The notes under the pieces: model-generated
The model's database searches: none
What the model was told of the DNA's origin: nothing
The model's input: only the letters and a program-made list of their open reading frames with translations
Translations under genes and position numbers: made by a program
Shown here: positions 7,965 through 15,625 of the stretch, piece by piece
Position numbering within the stretch: the first letter of the stretch is position 1
Layout: every line of letters starts with the position of its first letter
NCBI GenBank assembly: GCA_023392035.1
Contig: JAEVZY010000288.1
Coordinates: 1-33,215, forward strand
Length of the DNA stretch: 33,215 nucleotides
DNA from: Pseudomonadota bacterium
GTDB taxonomy: Bacteria > Pseudomonadota > Gammaproteobacteria > Burkholderiales > Burkholderiaceae_D
Direction of reading: 5' to 3'

Positions 7965-8180
7965 ATGATCAGTACCGATGTCACGCGTGTGCAGGGTCAG
8001 CCCGCAGATGCCCTGGAGACAGCCAACGCGATTCAAGAGATCGAGAGCGCCCAGCAGCCCTGTCTCCAGGCCTGCCCGGAATGTGCGCGACTCGGGCTCA
8101 GGGTCGGATGTGACCGCGAAAAGGGGCATGTGGGAACGCACCATTGCAGCAACTACAACCAGGGACCTCATGAATGGTAA
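7965..8180 (+). CDS. Small Cys/His-rich protein of unknown function
   Basis: A 71-residue protein. The ATG at 7965 is preceded by a near-perfect ribosome site AGGAGG seven bases upstream, which is the main reason to accept it. The N-terminal half is acidic and polar. The C-terminal half holds CLQACPEC, then a further Cys, then CDREKGHVGTHHC, giving five or six Cys and several His in about 35 residues. This looks like a compact metal site, probably zinc, with a GHxGxH element seen in many small uncharacterised proteins. No signal peptide. The stop overlaps the next gene by 11 bases, so the two are probably translated together. I do not recognise the family. Confidence 0.65.
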   Translation: MISTDVTRVQGQPADALETANAIQEIESAQQPCLQACPECARLGLRVGCDREKGHVGTHHCSNYNQGPHEW

Positions 8181-8796
8181 GGAGTGCGTTCACTCCTGCG
8201 GCCCGGGTCGGTCAAGGGCGAGTAAAGCCTTGAGCACGAGAAGCGTTTTATTGCTGGGAATCGCTGCCAGTGTGCTGGGCACGCCGGCGCTGGCTTTCGA
8301 CGAAGCCGAATATGCTTATTACTACAACTACATCAGTGGCGACCTCGGGCCCAGCTATGCGCAGGAATACTTCAATCTGGTCAAAGGGAATTACAGGTAT
8401 GGGCCGAAATTGGCTGAATACTGCATCTATGCATTCGCGAACGGATTCAGGTCAGGCTATACCCAGGGCAGTGTCACTCGGCAGTACGCCGATAGCGGTT
8501 TTTATGCTGCCTATGCGCAGCAACTCAGGGACTCTGCTGCCGCAACATACAATCAAAACCTGTCCCTGATCCGTTCCTGGGAAGGGAGCGGATTGACGGC
8601 GGCCGAACGCCATGAAGTGGAAATAGCCTTATATGGCGGCTGGAGTTCCGGTTCGAATCGCGGTTATCGCGAAAGGGCCAATGCGGTGCCGCCACCGACC
8701 AATGCCGACTTTCGTTTCGCCTGGAGCCCTGGCAAATCGATTGCTCCAATACCGTCGGATGAGGATCCTTTCGGGGAACTCAGGCATACACGGTAA
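8170..8796 (+). CDS. Exported Tyr-rich protein of unknown function
   Basis: A 208-residue product from the ATG at 8170, which overlaps the upstream gene; AGGGA lies five bases before it. A hydrophobic segment SVLLLGIAASVLG followed by TPALA looks like a signal peptide cut before FDEAEYAYYY, giving a mature protein of about 165 residues. A TTG at 8230 would give a shorter, more usual signal peptide and is a real alternative start. The mature part is unusually rich in Tyr, Ala and Ser with few Cys, mostly helical in appearance (SYAQEYFNLVKGN, FYAAYAQQLRDSAA). Its base composition is near 50% G+C in hand-counted lines, lower than its neighbours. The family is not recognised. Confidence 0.65.
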   Translation: MNGKECVHSCGPGRSRASKALSTRSVLLLGIAASVLGTPALAFDEAEYAYYYNYISGDLGPSYAQEYFNLVKGNYRYGPKLAEYCIYAFANGFRSGYTQGSVTRQYADSGFYAAYAQQLRDSAAATYNQNLSLIRSWEGSGLTAAERHEVEIALYGGWSSGSNRGYRERANAVPPPTNADFRFAWSPGKSIAPIPSDEDPFGELRHTR

Positions 8797-8944
8797 TGAA
8801 TATCGTGGTTGAGCAGGCACAAGGGAACCCAAAGGGGTGAGGGCTGACGCGGTGTCTGCAAGGGCCGGGATGAACTAAGGCTGGAGCACCGGCCATGGGC
8901 TGTGGTAACTTTGGCGGCAATCCCAAGCGCTGCAAGTTTCTTGA

Positions 8945-9019
8945 TGGTCCCGCCGACAGGAATCGAACCTGTATCTAGCGCTTAGGAGGCACTCGTTCTA
9001 TCCATTGAACTACGGCGAG
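8945..9019 (-). tRNA. tRNA-Arg (anticodon CCT)
   Basis: The reverse strand folds as a full cloverleaf: acceptor CTCGCCG/CGGCGGG with one T-G wobble, D stem GTTC/GAAC, anticodon stem AGTGC/GCGCT with loop CTCCTAA (anticodon CCT, reads AGG), four-base variable loop, T arm ACAGG-TTCGATT-CCTGT, discriminator A and an encoded CCA at 8945-8947. The total is 75 bases with CCA. Confidence 0.95.
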
Positions 9020-9041
9020 GACACGGCTTGAAGCGTTGGGC

Positions 9042-9047
9042 ATTATA
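9042..9047 (-). promoter_or_regulatory. -10 element of the tRNA-Arg promoter
   Basis: TATAAT on the reverse strand, 22 bases before the tRNA 5' end. The hexamer 17 bases upstream, GTCGCC, is a weak -35. Assigned by position. Confidence 0.5.
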
Positions 9048-9120
9048 GCCGAGCCGGACAGGGCGGCGACGCCTGTTCTGTTTCTTCCGGCACCATTAAC
9101 ACACGCATTCCCTCTAGAAC

Positions 9121-11028
9121 ATGGCAGTCCTCACCTTGACCGACGCCCAGCTCGCTTTCGGGCACGTCGCGCTTCTCGATCACAGCGATTTTTCCCTCGA
9201 AAGCAATGAGCGCGTCGGCCTCATTGGCCGCAACGGCACGGGCAAGTCTTCGCTCTTGAAAATCATCGCCGGCAAAGCCCGGCTGGATGATGGCCAACTG
9301 GTGCTGCAGCAAGGCTTGAAGACGGAATATGTCGAGCAGGAGCCGCAATTCAATCCGGATGAGACGGTGTTCGAAGCGGTCTACAATGCGCTGGGCGACA
9401 CGCGCGCGCTGCTGAAGGAATATGAAACCCTGTCCGCCTCTTTCGGCGCCGGCAATGACGAGCAACTGATTGAGCGCATGCAGCAGTTGCAGACCCGGCT
9501 CGACGCCACCGACGCCTGGAGTGCGCCGCAGCGGGTGGAACAAATGCTGGACCGTTTGCGCCTGCCGCGCGATGCCACGCTGGGCTCGCTTTCCGGCGGC
9601 ACGCAAAAGCGGGTGGCCTTGGCCTGCGCCCTGGTGAATGCGCCGGATGTCCTGCTGCTTGACGAGCCGACCAACCACCTCGATTTCGACTCCATCATCT
9701 GGCTGGAAAACCTGCTGCGCGAGTATCGCGGCACGGTGCTCTTCATCACCCACGACCGCAGCTTCCTGGACCAGGTTGCCACCCGCATCGTCGAACTGGA
9801 TCGCGGCAAGCTCTTGTCCTTTCCCGGCAATTTCTCCGCCTACCAGACGCGCAAGGCGGAACTGCTGGCGATAGAGGAAGTGGAATTCGCCAAGTTCGAC
9901 AAATTCCTGGCGCAGGAAGAAGTGTGGATACGCAAGGGCGTGGAAGCGCGCCGCACCCGCAACGAAGGCCGGGTCAAGCGCCTGGAAGCCTTGCGCGTGG
10001 CGCGCAGCCAGCGCCGTGAACAGCAAGGCCAGGTGAAGCTGGATATTTCGGTGGCAGAGAAATCCGGCAAGATCGTGGTCGAGATGATCGACGTCAGCAA
10101 GCAATTCGGCGAGCGCAAGATCGTTGACCGCTTCAGCGCTACCGTGCTGCGGGGCGACAAGGTGGGCTTGATCGGACCCAATGGCGCCGGCAAATCCACC
10201 TTGCTCAAGCTGATGCTGGGCGAGATCGCGCCTGACGCCGGCACCATCCGCCAGGGTGCGCGCCTGCAGATCGCTTACTTCGACCAGATGCGCGCCCAGC
10301 TCAATGAAGAAGCCAGCCTGGCCGAGACCATTTCACCGGGCAGCGACTGGGTGGAAATCAACGGCCAGAAAAAGCATGTGATGTCTTACCTGGGCGAATT
10401 CCTGTTCTCGCCTGAGCGCGCCCGTTCGCCGGTGAAATCGCTTTCCGGCGGCGAGCGCAACCGCCTGCTGCTGGCGCGCCTGTTTGCGCGCCCGGCCAAT
10501 GTATTGGTGCTGGATGAGCCGACCAACGACCTCGATATCGATACGCTCGAATTGCTGGAAGCGCTGCTGGAAGATTTCAGCGGCACCGTGTTCCTGGTCA
10601 GTCACGATCGCGCCTTCCTGGACAATGTGGTGACGCAAGTGTTCGTCGCCGAAGGCGAGGGGCGCTGGCGCGAATATGTCGGCGGCTACAGCGATTGGGA
10701 GCGCATGCGTACGCCGCCGTCGGCCGAAGCGCCGCGCCAGACCGAAGCCAAACCCAAAAAACCGGAAGCTGCCTCGCCGGCGCCAGCGCCCGCCAAGGGC
10801 AAGAAGCTCAGCTACCGCGAACAGCGCGATCTGGAAGAATTGCCGCGCCTGATCGCGCAGCTGGAAGAAGAACAGAAAGCCATCAGTGAACGTCTGGGAG
10901 ATGCCGAGCTGTACAAGTCGCAGCCGGATGAAGTGCAGCGCCTGAACCAGCGCTTTTCGGAGATCGACGATCTGCTGATGGAAAGCCTGGAGAAGTGGGA
11001 AGCGATCGAGGCGCGCGCCAAATCCTGA
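9121..11028 (+). CDS. uup: ABC-F ATPase Uup
   Basis: A 635-residue protein with two ABC ATPase domains in tandem and no membrane part. Domain 1 has Walker A GRNGTGKS (36-43), signature SGGTQKR and Walker B LLLDEPTNHLDF. Domain 2 has Walker A GPNGAGKS, signature SGGERNR and LVLDEPTNDLDI. The linker carries the ABC-F arm, and after an Ala/Pro/Lys-rich stretch there is a C-terminal coiled coil (LSYREQRDLEELPRLIAQLE). That coiled coil and the length identify Uup, rather than EttA. Uup acts on the ribosome and binds branched DNA in E. coli, where mutants raise transposon excision. No good ribosome site precedes the ATG. Confidence 0.93.
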   Translation: MAVLTLTDAQLAFGHVALLDHSDFSLESNERVGLIGRNGTGKSSLLKIIAGKARLDDGQLVLQQGLKTEYVEQEPQFNPDETVFEAVYNALGDTRALLKEYETLSASFGAGNDEQLIERMQQLQTRLDATDAWSAPQRVEQMLDRLRLPRDATLGSLSGGTQKRVALACALVNAPDVLLLDEPTNHLDFDSIIWLENLLREYRGTVLFITHDRSFLDQVATRIVELDRGKLLSFPGNFSAYQTRKAELLAIEEVEFAKFDKFLAQEEVWIRKGVEARRTRNEGRVKRLEALRVARSQRREQQGQVKLDISVAEKSGKIVVEMIDVSKQFGERKIVDRFSATVLRGDKVGLIGPNGAGKSTLLKLMLGEIAPDAGTIRQGARLQIAYFDQMRAQLNEEASLAETISPGSDWVEINGQKKHVMSYLGEFLFSPERARSPVKSLSGGERNRLLLARLFARPANVLVLDEPTNDLDIDTLELLEALLEDFSGTVFLVSHDRAFLDNVVTQVFVAEGEGRWREYVGGYSDWERMRTPPSAEAPRQTEAKPKKPEAASPAPAPAKGKKLSYREQRDLEELPRLIAQLEEEQKAISERLGDAELYKSQPDEVQRLNQRFSEIDDLLMESLEKWEAIEARAKS

Positions 11029-11053
11029 CGCCACAGGCCTTGCCCGGCCGCGC

Positions 11054-11890
11054 TCAATTCATGCGGCGGCTGGCGGCTTCCAGGCGCGGCAGGCGCTCGC
11101 GCAATTCCCTGGCATCGGGTGCATTCGGCCGCGCCTGCAGATAGGCCTGCAGATCCAGCAGGGCCGCTTGCGGACATTCCAGTTCGGCATAGGCCAGGCC
11201 GCGGTCGCGCCGCTCTTCGATTTCGCCGGGCAGCAAAATCACCAGCCGGTTTTGCACATCGAGCAGCTTCTGCCAATCGGGTGGACTGGCGTACAAGGCT
11301 TTCAGATTGCGCAGCATGCGTACCAATATGTGCCGCGGCGGCGCTTCGCGCAGGTAGAGGCCCAGCGGCAGGTTCTGCGCCTGGCCGTCCAGTTCAAAAT
11401 AGGGTTCCAGCCTTTCTTCCAGGTCTTCGCGCGAAAGACTCACGCCATTGAACGGGTCGAGGATGATTTCGCCGGAGCTGACCGACAGCTTCATCAGGAA
11501 ATGGCCGGGAAAGGCGATGCCGCGCACATCCAGCCCGATCTGCTGGGCCAGCTCCATGTACACCACCGCCAGTGAAATCGGAATGCCGCGCCGGGTCAGC
11601 ATGACGCGGTTCAGGTAGCTGTTGTCCGGCGCGTAGTAATCGTTGATGTTGCCGGCGAAACCCATTTCCCGGTAGAAGAAATGGTTCAGCAGGCGCAGTT
11701 TCTGGATTGGCGAGGCATCGGCCGGCAGGCGGCGCTTGATACGTTGCGCCATCTGGTCGATTTCCACTTGCGCGCCATTCATGTCCAGCGCCGGATCGGC
11801 GTCCTGGGCAATGGCGAGCGCGGCTTCGAACAGGGGGATGGACTCATCCTGTTGAACCAGCGTCGCAAAGTACTCGAGAGGAGTCGTCAT
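11054..11890 (-). CDS. SirB1-family protein (transglutaminase-like plus TPR)
   Basis: A 278-residue protein. The N-terminal transglutaminase-like core runs from about residue 30 to 180, with LNHFFYREMGFAGN, a segment ending YLNRVMLTRRGIPISLAVVY, and GIAFPGHFLMKL followed by a DPFNG loop. The last 90 residues form TPR-like helices. This is the SirB1 architecture; the family often neighbours prmC/hemK but its biochemical role is unsettled. The Cys of true transglutaminases is not seen in the expected place, so catalytic activity is doubtful. The start is the ATG at 11890, since the upstream frame to 11968 has no family character. It converges with uup, 25 bases apart. Confidence 0.85.
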   Translation of the reverse strand: MTTPLEYFATLVQQDESIPLFEAALAIAQDADPALDMNGAQVEIDQMAQRIKRRLPADASPIQKLRLLNHFFYREMGFAGNINDYYAPDNSYLNRVMLTRRGIPISLAVVYMELAQQIGLDVRGIAFPGHFLMKLSVSSGEIILDPFNGVSLSREDLEERLEPYFELDGQAQNLPLGLYLREAPPRHILVRMLRNLKALYASPPDWQKLLDVQNRLVILLPGEIEERRDRGLAYAELECPQAALLDLQAYLQARPNAPDARELRERLPRLEAASRRMN

Positions 11891-11899
11891 ATGCGTCCC

Positions 11900-11905
11900 A
11901 TCATA
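11900..11905 (-). promoter_or_regulatory. Possible -10 element for the SirB1-type gene
   Basis: TATGAT on the reverse strand, nine bases before the ATG at 11890. A -35-like TTTATT lies 17 bases upstream. If used, the mRNA leader would be only about two bases long. Confidence 0.3.
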
Positions 11906-11964
11906 GCCGCCGCTTCGCACCAAATAAAGCCGGCCGACTTTGATGCAAGCCGGCTTGCGCGCGC

Positions 11965-13515
11965 TCAATGCGCGGAACGCCGGAAATCGCCGAAGCGGAA
12001 TCCCATCAGCAACAGTGCGCCGAAATAACAGGCGCCGGCGGCGCTTACCACGCCGGCCAGCAGCGCAACGCGCAGCAGGGGCTGGGCCTGCAAGGCGGTC
12101 CAGTCGAACTGCCCGGCAAGGGCGGCGGCGATGCCGCTCATCAGGCAGACCGCGCCCACCACACGCAGCAGGAACATCAGCCAGCCCGGCTGCGGCTGGT
12201 AGATGCCTTTGCGGCGCAAGCCGGCATACAGGAAAGCGGCATTCAGGCAGGCGCCCAGGCCGATCGACAGCGCAAGGCCGGCATGGGCAATGAAGGGCAC
12301 GAACAGCAAATTCATCAATTGGGTGGCCAACAGCACGCCGACCGCGATCTTCACCGGGGTGCGAATGTCCTGGCGGGCGTAAAAGCCGGGCGCCAGGATC
12401 TTCACCAGGATCAAGCCGATCAGTCCAACCCCATAGGCGACCAGGGCACGGCTGGTCATGTGCACCGAGTTGAAGTCAAATTTCCCGTAATGAAAAAGCG
12501 TGCTGGTGATGGGTTCGGCCAGCACCGCCAGGGCTGCGCCGGCAGGCAGGGCCAGCAGGAAGCACAGGCGCAGGCCCCAGTCCAGCAAGCCGGAATACTC
12601 GGCATGGTCGCCATCGGCGTGCGCCTTCGACAGGCTGGGCAGCAGGACCGTCCCCAGCGCCACACCCAGGAGGCCGGTCGGCAATTCCATCAGGCGGTCG
12701 GCATAAGACAGCCAGGAGACGCTGCCGCGCGCCAGGTGCGAGGCGATATTGGAATTGATGATCAGGCTGACCTGGGCCACCGACACCGCGAAGGTGGCCG
12801 GCAGCATTTGCCGCAGTACCCGCCGCACGCCGGCATGGGAGAGCGCGGTACCCAGGCGAAAGGAGATGCGCGGCAGCATGGACAGGCGCATCAGGGCCGG
12901 CACTTGTATCGCCACCTGCAGCACACCGCCCACCAGCACCGCCCAGGCCAGCACATAGACTGGTTGCTTCACATGCGGCGCCACCAGCAGGGCCGCCGCA
13001 ATGAAGGAGAAATTGAGCAGCACCGGGGTGAAAGCCGGTATCCGGAATTCGCGCCAGGTATTCAGGATGCCCCCGGCCAGCGCGACGAAGGACATGAATA
13101 TGATGTAGGGGAACATGATGCGGGTCATCAGCACCGAGGCCTGGAAGGCCGCCGGATCGGACGAGAAGCCGCTCGCCATCAGGTACACCACGACCGGGGC
13201 GCCGGCAATGCCAAGCAGGGTGACCGCCATCAGGCTCCAGAGCAGGACGGTTGCCACATGGTCAATCAATTCCTTGGTCGCCAGGTCGCCGCGCTGATTC
13301 TTGAATTCGGCCAGGATGGGCACGAAGGCTTGCGAGAATGCGCCCTCGGCAAACAGCCGGCGCAAGAGGTTCGGAATGCGAAAGGCGATGAAAAACGCGT
13401 CGGTCCAGGCGGAGGCGCCAAAAGCGCGGGCAACCAGGAATTCCCGCAGCAGGCCGGTCACGCGCGAGAGCATGGTCATGCCCGACACGGTGGCGAGCGT
13501 TTTGTGCAATTTCAT
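11965..13515 (-). CDS. murJ: Lipid II flippase MurJ
   Basis: A 516-residue integral membrane protein of the MurJ/MviN family with about 14 hydrophobic segments. It moves lipid II across the inner membrane for peptidoglycan synthesis. The N-terminus shows the family pattern TMLSRVTGLLREFLVARAFGAS, followed by DAFFIAFRIPNLLRRLFAEGAFSQAFVP, both very conserved. Length matches E. coli MurJ (511). The ATG at 13515 is chosen over an in-frame ATG nine bases upstream because MKLHKTLATVS aligns with the usual start and the TATAAT box lies so close that the upstream codon would hardly be transcribed. It is divergent from rpsT, as in many Betaproteobacteria. Confidence 0.96.
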   Translation of the reverse strand: MKLHKTLATVSGMTMLSRVTGLLREFLVARAFGASAWTDAFFIAFRIPNLLRRLFAEGAFSQAFVPILAEFKNQRGDLATKELIDHVATVLLWSLMAVTLLGIAGAPVVVYLMASGFSSDPAAFQASVLMTRIMFPYIIFMSFVALAGGILNTWREFRIPAFTPVLLNFSFIAAALLVAPHVKQPVYVLAWAVLVGGVLQVAIQVPALMRLSMLPRISFRLGTALSHAGVRRVLRQMLPATFAVSVAQVSLIINSNIASHLARGSVSWLSYADRLMELPTGLLGVALGTVLLPSLSKAHADGDHAEYSGLLDWGLRLCFLLALPAGAALAVLAEPITSTLFHYGKFDFNSVHMTSRALVAYGVGLIGLILVKILAPGFYARQDIRTPVKIAVGVLLATQLMNLLFVPFIAHAGLALSIGLGACLNAAFLYAGLRRKGIYQPQPGWLMFLLRVVGAVCLMSGIAAALAGQFDWTALQAQPLLRVALLAGVVSAAGACYFGALLLMGFRFGDFRRSAH

Positions 13516-13523
13516 GGCGGGCA

Positions 13524-13529
13524 ATTATA
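13524..13529 (-). promoter_or_regulatory. -10 element of the murJ promoter
   Basis: Perfect TATAAT on the reverse strand, eight bases before the murJ ATG at 13515. No Shine-Dalgarno fits in the remaining bases, so transcription would start at or within about two bases of the start codon. The -35 is unclear. Confidence 0.55.
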
Positions 13530-13581
13530 GCGGCCGGGGCTGAAGCATTCCGTAAGGAAGCATCACTTCCGATTTCCGGCC

Positions 13582-13610
13582 TTGCCTCACCCTGCAAAGC
13601 TCGTTATAAT
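13582..13610 (+). promoter_or_regulatory. rpsT promoter
   Basis: TTGCCT (13582-13587), a 17-base spacer and TATAAT (13605-13610). This is a strong sigma-70-type promoter with a leader of about 63 bases before the rpsT ATG, as expected for a ribosomal protein gene. Confidence 0.8.
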
Positions 13611-13679
13611 CCGCTGCTTTACAGAATTTCAGCCTGCGGGTGGTTCTCCTGCGGCTCAAGAACAGTTACAGGATATTCC

Positions 13680-13943
13680 ATGGCAAATACCGCTCAAGCG
13701 CGCAAGCGCGCTCGCCAGGCAGTCAAGCAAAACGCCCACAATTCGGCTCAGCGCTCCGCTCTGCGCACTGCCATCAAGGCCGTTCGCAAGGCTATCGAAG
13801 GTGGCGACAAAGCCGCGGCGACCCAGGTTTTCCAGTCTTCCATCTCGATCATCGATCGCATCGCTGACAAGAAAATCATCCACAAGAACAAGGCCGCTCG
13901 CCACAAGAGCCGCCTGGCTTCCGCTCTGAAAGGTCTGGCCTGA
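13680..13943 (+). CDS. rpsT: 30S ribosomal protein S20
   Basis: An 87-residue, very basic protein that binds 16S rRNA in the body of the small subunit. The start MANTAQARKRARQ and the helix segments HNSAQRSALRTAIKAVRKAI and KKIIHKNKAARHKSRLA are hallmark S20 sequence, and the length is exactly that of the family. The ATG has an AGGA ribosome site upstream. It is a single-gene unit with its own promoter and a strong terminator at 13996. S20 often regulates its own translation, but no specific leader structure could be identified. Confidence 0.98.
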   Translation: MANTAQARKRARQAVKQNAHNSAQRSALRTAIKAVRKAIEGGDKAAATQVFQSSISIIDRIADKKIIHKNKAARHKSRLASALKGLA

Positions 13944-13995
13944 TTCCAGCCCTGATCTGAGAGCCTCCCGGGCTCTCGGGATTTCCGGAAATACG

Positions 13996-14034
13996 AAACA
14001 GCCCGCCGGCAAGGCCCGCGGGCTGTTTTGCTTT
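13996..14034. terminator. Terminator after rpsT, probably two-way
   Basis: An 11-bp perfect stem, AAACAGCCCGC (13996-14006) with GCGGGCTGTTT (14018-14028), loop of 11 bases, then a T-rich tail. The leading A bases make a shorter T tail on the other strand, so it may also stop the convergent DUF192 gene. Confidence 0.85.
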
Positions 14035-14084
14035 GTCTGGTCGATTTAGGACGGGGCTATCTTTGGCCGGCCGGATTCGACGGC

Positions 14085-14528
14085 TCAGCGTCCGGCGACG
14101 CCCGGCAATCCGCCCAGGGTTTGGCCGGCTTTGATATTTACCTGCTTGAACCATCCCTGGTTCATCTCGAGCGCATAGCGCGCGCCACCCTTGGAGCAAT
14201 GGGAGTCCAGGGTTTGCGGCTTCATGTCTTCGATATTGAGAATGCGCCCACGGGCATCGGCGAAGGCGACCGACAGCGGCAGCAGGGTATTTTTCATCCA
14301 CATGCACACCTTTTGCGGCTGCTCGAAGATGAACAGCATGCCTTCGTTGGCGCCCATTTTTTCCCGGTACATCAGGCCCTGCTGCCGGTCTTCGTCACGG
14401 GCGGCGACTTCGGCCTTGATGACGTGCATGCCAGCGGTGAGCTCGACGGTCGGCAGCCGGTTTTCGGCCCGGGCGGCGGCTGTCAGCAGCAGGGCGGCGA
14501 GCGCAGCGTAGTGAAAGGCGTGTTTCAT
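14085..14528 (-). CDS. Exported DUF192-family protein
   Basis: A 147-residue protein with a signal peptide of about 22 residues (AALAALLLTAAARA, cut before ENRLP). The DUF192 (PF02643) core is plain: RQQGLMYREKMGANEGMLF, then CMWMKNTLLPLSVAFAD and ILNIEDMKPQT. The family is a small beta-barrel of unknown biochemical role, widespread in bacteria and archaea. The start is the ATG at 14528, because the frame further upstream is Pro-rich with no family character. No operon partner is evident. Regulation is not visible. Confidence 0.9.
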   Translation of the reverse strand: MKHAFHYAALAALLLTAAARAENRLPTVELTAGMHVIKAEVAARDEDRQQGLMYREKMGANEGMLFIFEQPQKVCMWMKNTLLPLSVAFADARGRILNIEDMKPQTLDSHCSKGGARYALEMNQGWFKQVNIKAGQTLGGLPGVAGR

Positions 14529-14568
14529 CTGGGCGTGGGGTGGAAGTGGTGGTGGGCGCAGTGTAAAC

Positions 14569-14599
14569 AAAAAAAGGCAGACCGAAGTCTGCCTTTTTT
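14569..14599. terminator. Terminator after the Ala/Lys-rich gene
   Basis: Stem GGCAGAC (14576-14582) and GTCTGCC (14587-14593) with a CGAA tetraloop, flanked by seven A on the left and six T on the right. On the reverse strand it ends the gene at 14616; it could work in both directions. Confidence 0.85.
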
Positions 14600-14615
14600 G
14601 CTACTGGCGTTCGAA

Positions 14616-14807
14616 TTACTTCGAAGCAGCGGAAGCAGCCGAAGCTTTCTTCTCAGCTTTGGCTTCTTTCTTGGCTTCTTTCTTGGCTTCTTTCTTGGCC
14701 GAAGCGGAAGCGGAAGCAGCAGCCGGAGCCGAAGCAGCAGGAGCCGAAGCTTGAGCGAAAGCGGCGACGGAGAACAGGCCAGCGACCAGAGCAGCGATCA
14801 GTTTCAT
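14616..14807 (-). CDS. Small exported Ala/Lys-rich repeat protein
   Basis: A 63-residue product. Residues 1-19 are a clean signal peptide (MKLIAALVAGLFSVAAFAQ, cut after AFA). The rest is low complexity: an Ala/Ser/Pro block, then KKEA repeats, then AEKK and a last Ala/Ser block. Such proteins are common in Burkholderiales and poorly described; the basic Lys-rich part may bind cell-wall or nucleic acid polymers, which is speculation. It has its own terminator at 14569-14599 and a 134-base upstream region rich in repeats, so it is probably a single-gene unit. Confidence 0.8.
   Translation of the reverse strand: MKLIAALVAGLFSVAAFAQASAPAASAPAAASASASAKKEAKKEAKKEAKAEKKASAASAASK
14661..14696. repeat. 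12-bp tandem repeat inside the Ala/Lys-rich gene
   Basis: Three perfect copies of GGCTTCTTTCTT in a row, which on the reverse strand encode KKEA three times. The period is a multiple of three, so copy-number changes keep the frame. Confidence 0.9.
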
Positions 14808-14840
14808 ATTGTGTCCTTGATTTTTACGTTAACGTTAAGG

Positions 14841-14926
14841 TGATTCTGAGAAGAATCAATTTCCAAAACGCATGGTGGTGGTAGTGGTTGACAGTTTTTG
14901 CACTATTTTTGCACTGAATTTTTGAC
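14841..14926. repeat. Repeat-rich upstream region of the Ala/Lys-rich gene
   Basis: A perfect inverted repeat TGATTCT-GAGA-AGAATCA at 14841-14858 has no T run, so it is not a terminator. To its right are two direct copies of TTTTTGCACT (14895-14904 and 14906-14915) and a third degenerate copy, TTTTTGAC, at 14919-14926. The spot lies between rluE and the small exported protein. It may hold operator sites; no clean promoter could be read. Confidence 0.45.
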
Positions 14927-14941
14927 GCGCTGCGGCAAACT

Positions 14942-15502
14942 TCAAGTTTTCCAATCCGACACCGGCAGCTCCCGCCACTCGCCCGGCAACAGCGGATGGC
15001 TCGCCAGCGAAATCGGGCCTATCGCCGTGCGCACCAGGCGCAAGGTAGGCAAGCCGACGGCGGCGGTCATGCGCCGCACTTGCCGGTTCTTGCCTTCGGC
15101 CAGCCGTATGATCAGCCAGTCGGTGGGCACATTGGCGCGATAGCGCACCGGCGGATTGCGCGGCCACAGCCAATCCGGCTCCGCTGCCCGGCTGGCGTGG
15201 CAGGGCGCGCTGTGAAAGTCGCCCAGGTCCAATCCCTGGCGCAGTTGCGCCAGCTGGTTGGCGTGTGCCTGGCCTTCGACTTGAACCAGGTAGGTTTTTT
15301 CCTGTTTGCGCGCCGGGTGGGCGATTTCGTGCTGCAGCCGGCCGTTGTCGGTCAAAAGCAGCAAGCCTTCGCTGTCGGCATCCAGTCTGCCGGCCGGATA
15401 GATCTCGGGGAAGGGCAGGTATTGCGCCAACGAAGGACGTTCAGGGTGGGAAGAGAACTGGCAGATCACACCGAAGGGCTTATTGAACAGGACAAGTTTC
15501 AT
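14942..15502 (-). CDS. rluE: 23S rRNA pseudouridine synthase, RluE type
   Basis: A 186-residue RsuA/RluE-class pseudouridine synthase; E. coli RluE modifies U2457 of 23S rRNA. The catalytic motif PAGRLDADSEGLLLLTDNG is at about residues 36-54, with the active-site Asp in GRLD. Further family parts are LIIRLAEGKNRQVRRM (about 127-142) and LVRTAIGPISL. There is no N-terminal S4 domain, as in RluE and unlike RsuA. The ATG at 15502 begins with the usual VLFNKPFGV strand. It is divergent from icd, an arrangement also found in E. coli, which supports the RluE name. Confidence 0.88.
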   Translation of the reverse strand: MKLVLFNKPFGVICQFSSHPERPSLAQYLPFPEIYPAGRLDADSEGLLLLTDNGRLQHEIAHPARKQEKTYLVQVEGQAHANQLAQLRQGLDLGDFHSAPCHASRAAEPDWLWPRNPPVRYRANVPTDWLIIRLAEGKNRQVRRMTAAVGLPTLRLVRTAIGPISLASHPLLPGEWRELPVSDWKT

Positions 15503-15625
15503 GTTCGCGAGTCTAAGGCATGCCCTGCCACTTCAGGGCTCGAAGCCGCGGTTTTGAACCGGAGGCCACCCTTACGGCGGCCATGAAAATGTGGCGCAGG
15601 GCAAAAATCTGGTGCATAATGCCGT

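Noticed and set aside
8797..8944. Attachment site or terminator between the Tyr-rich gene and tRNA-Arg
   Set aside because: No second copy of the tRNA 3' end, no integrase and no T-run hairpin could be found; only a long-range GGCCGG/CCGGCC pair.
14841..14858. Terminator of rluE at the TGATTCT-N4-AGAATCA hairpin
   Set aside because: AT-rich weak stem and no T run on the reverse strand.
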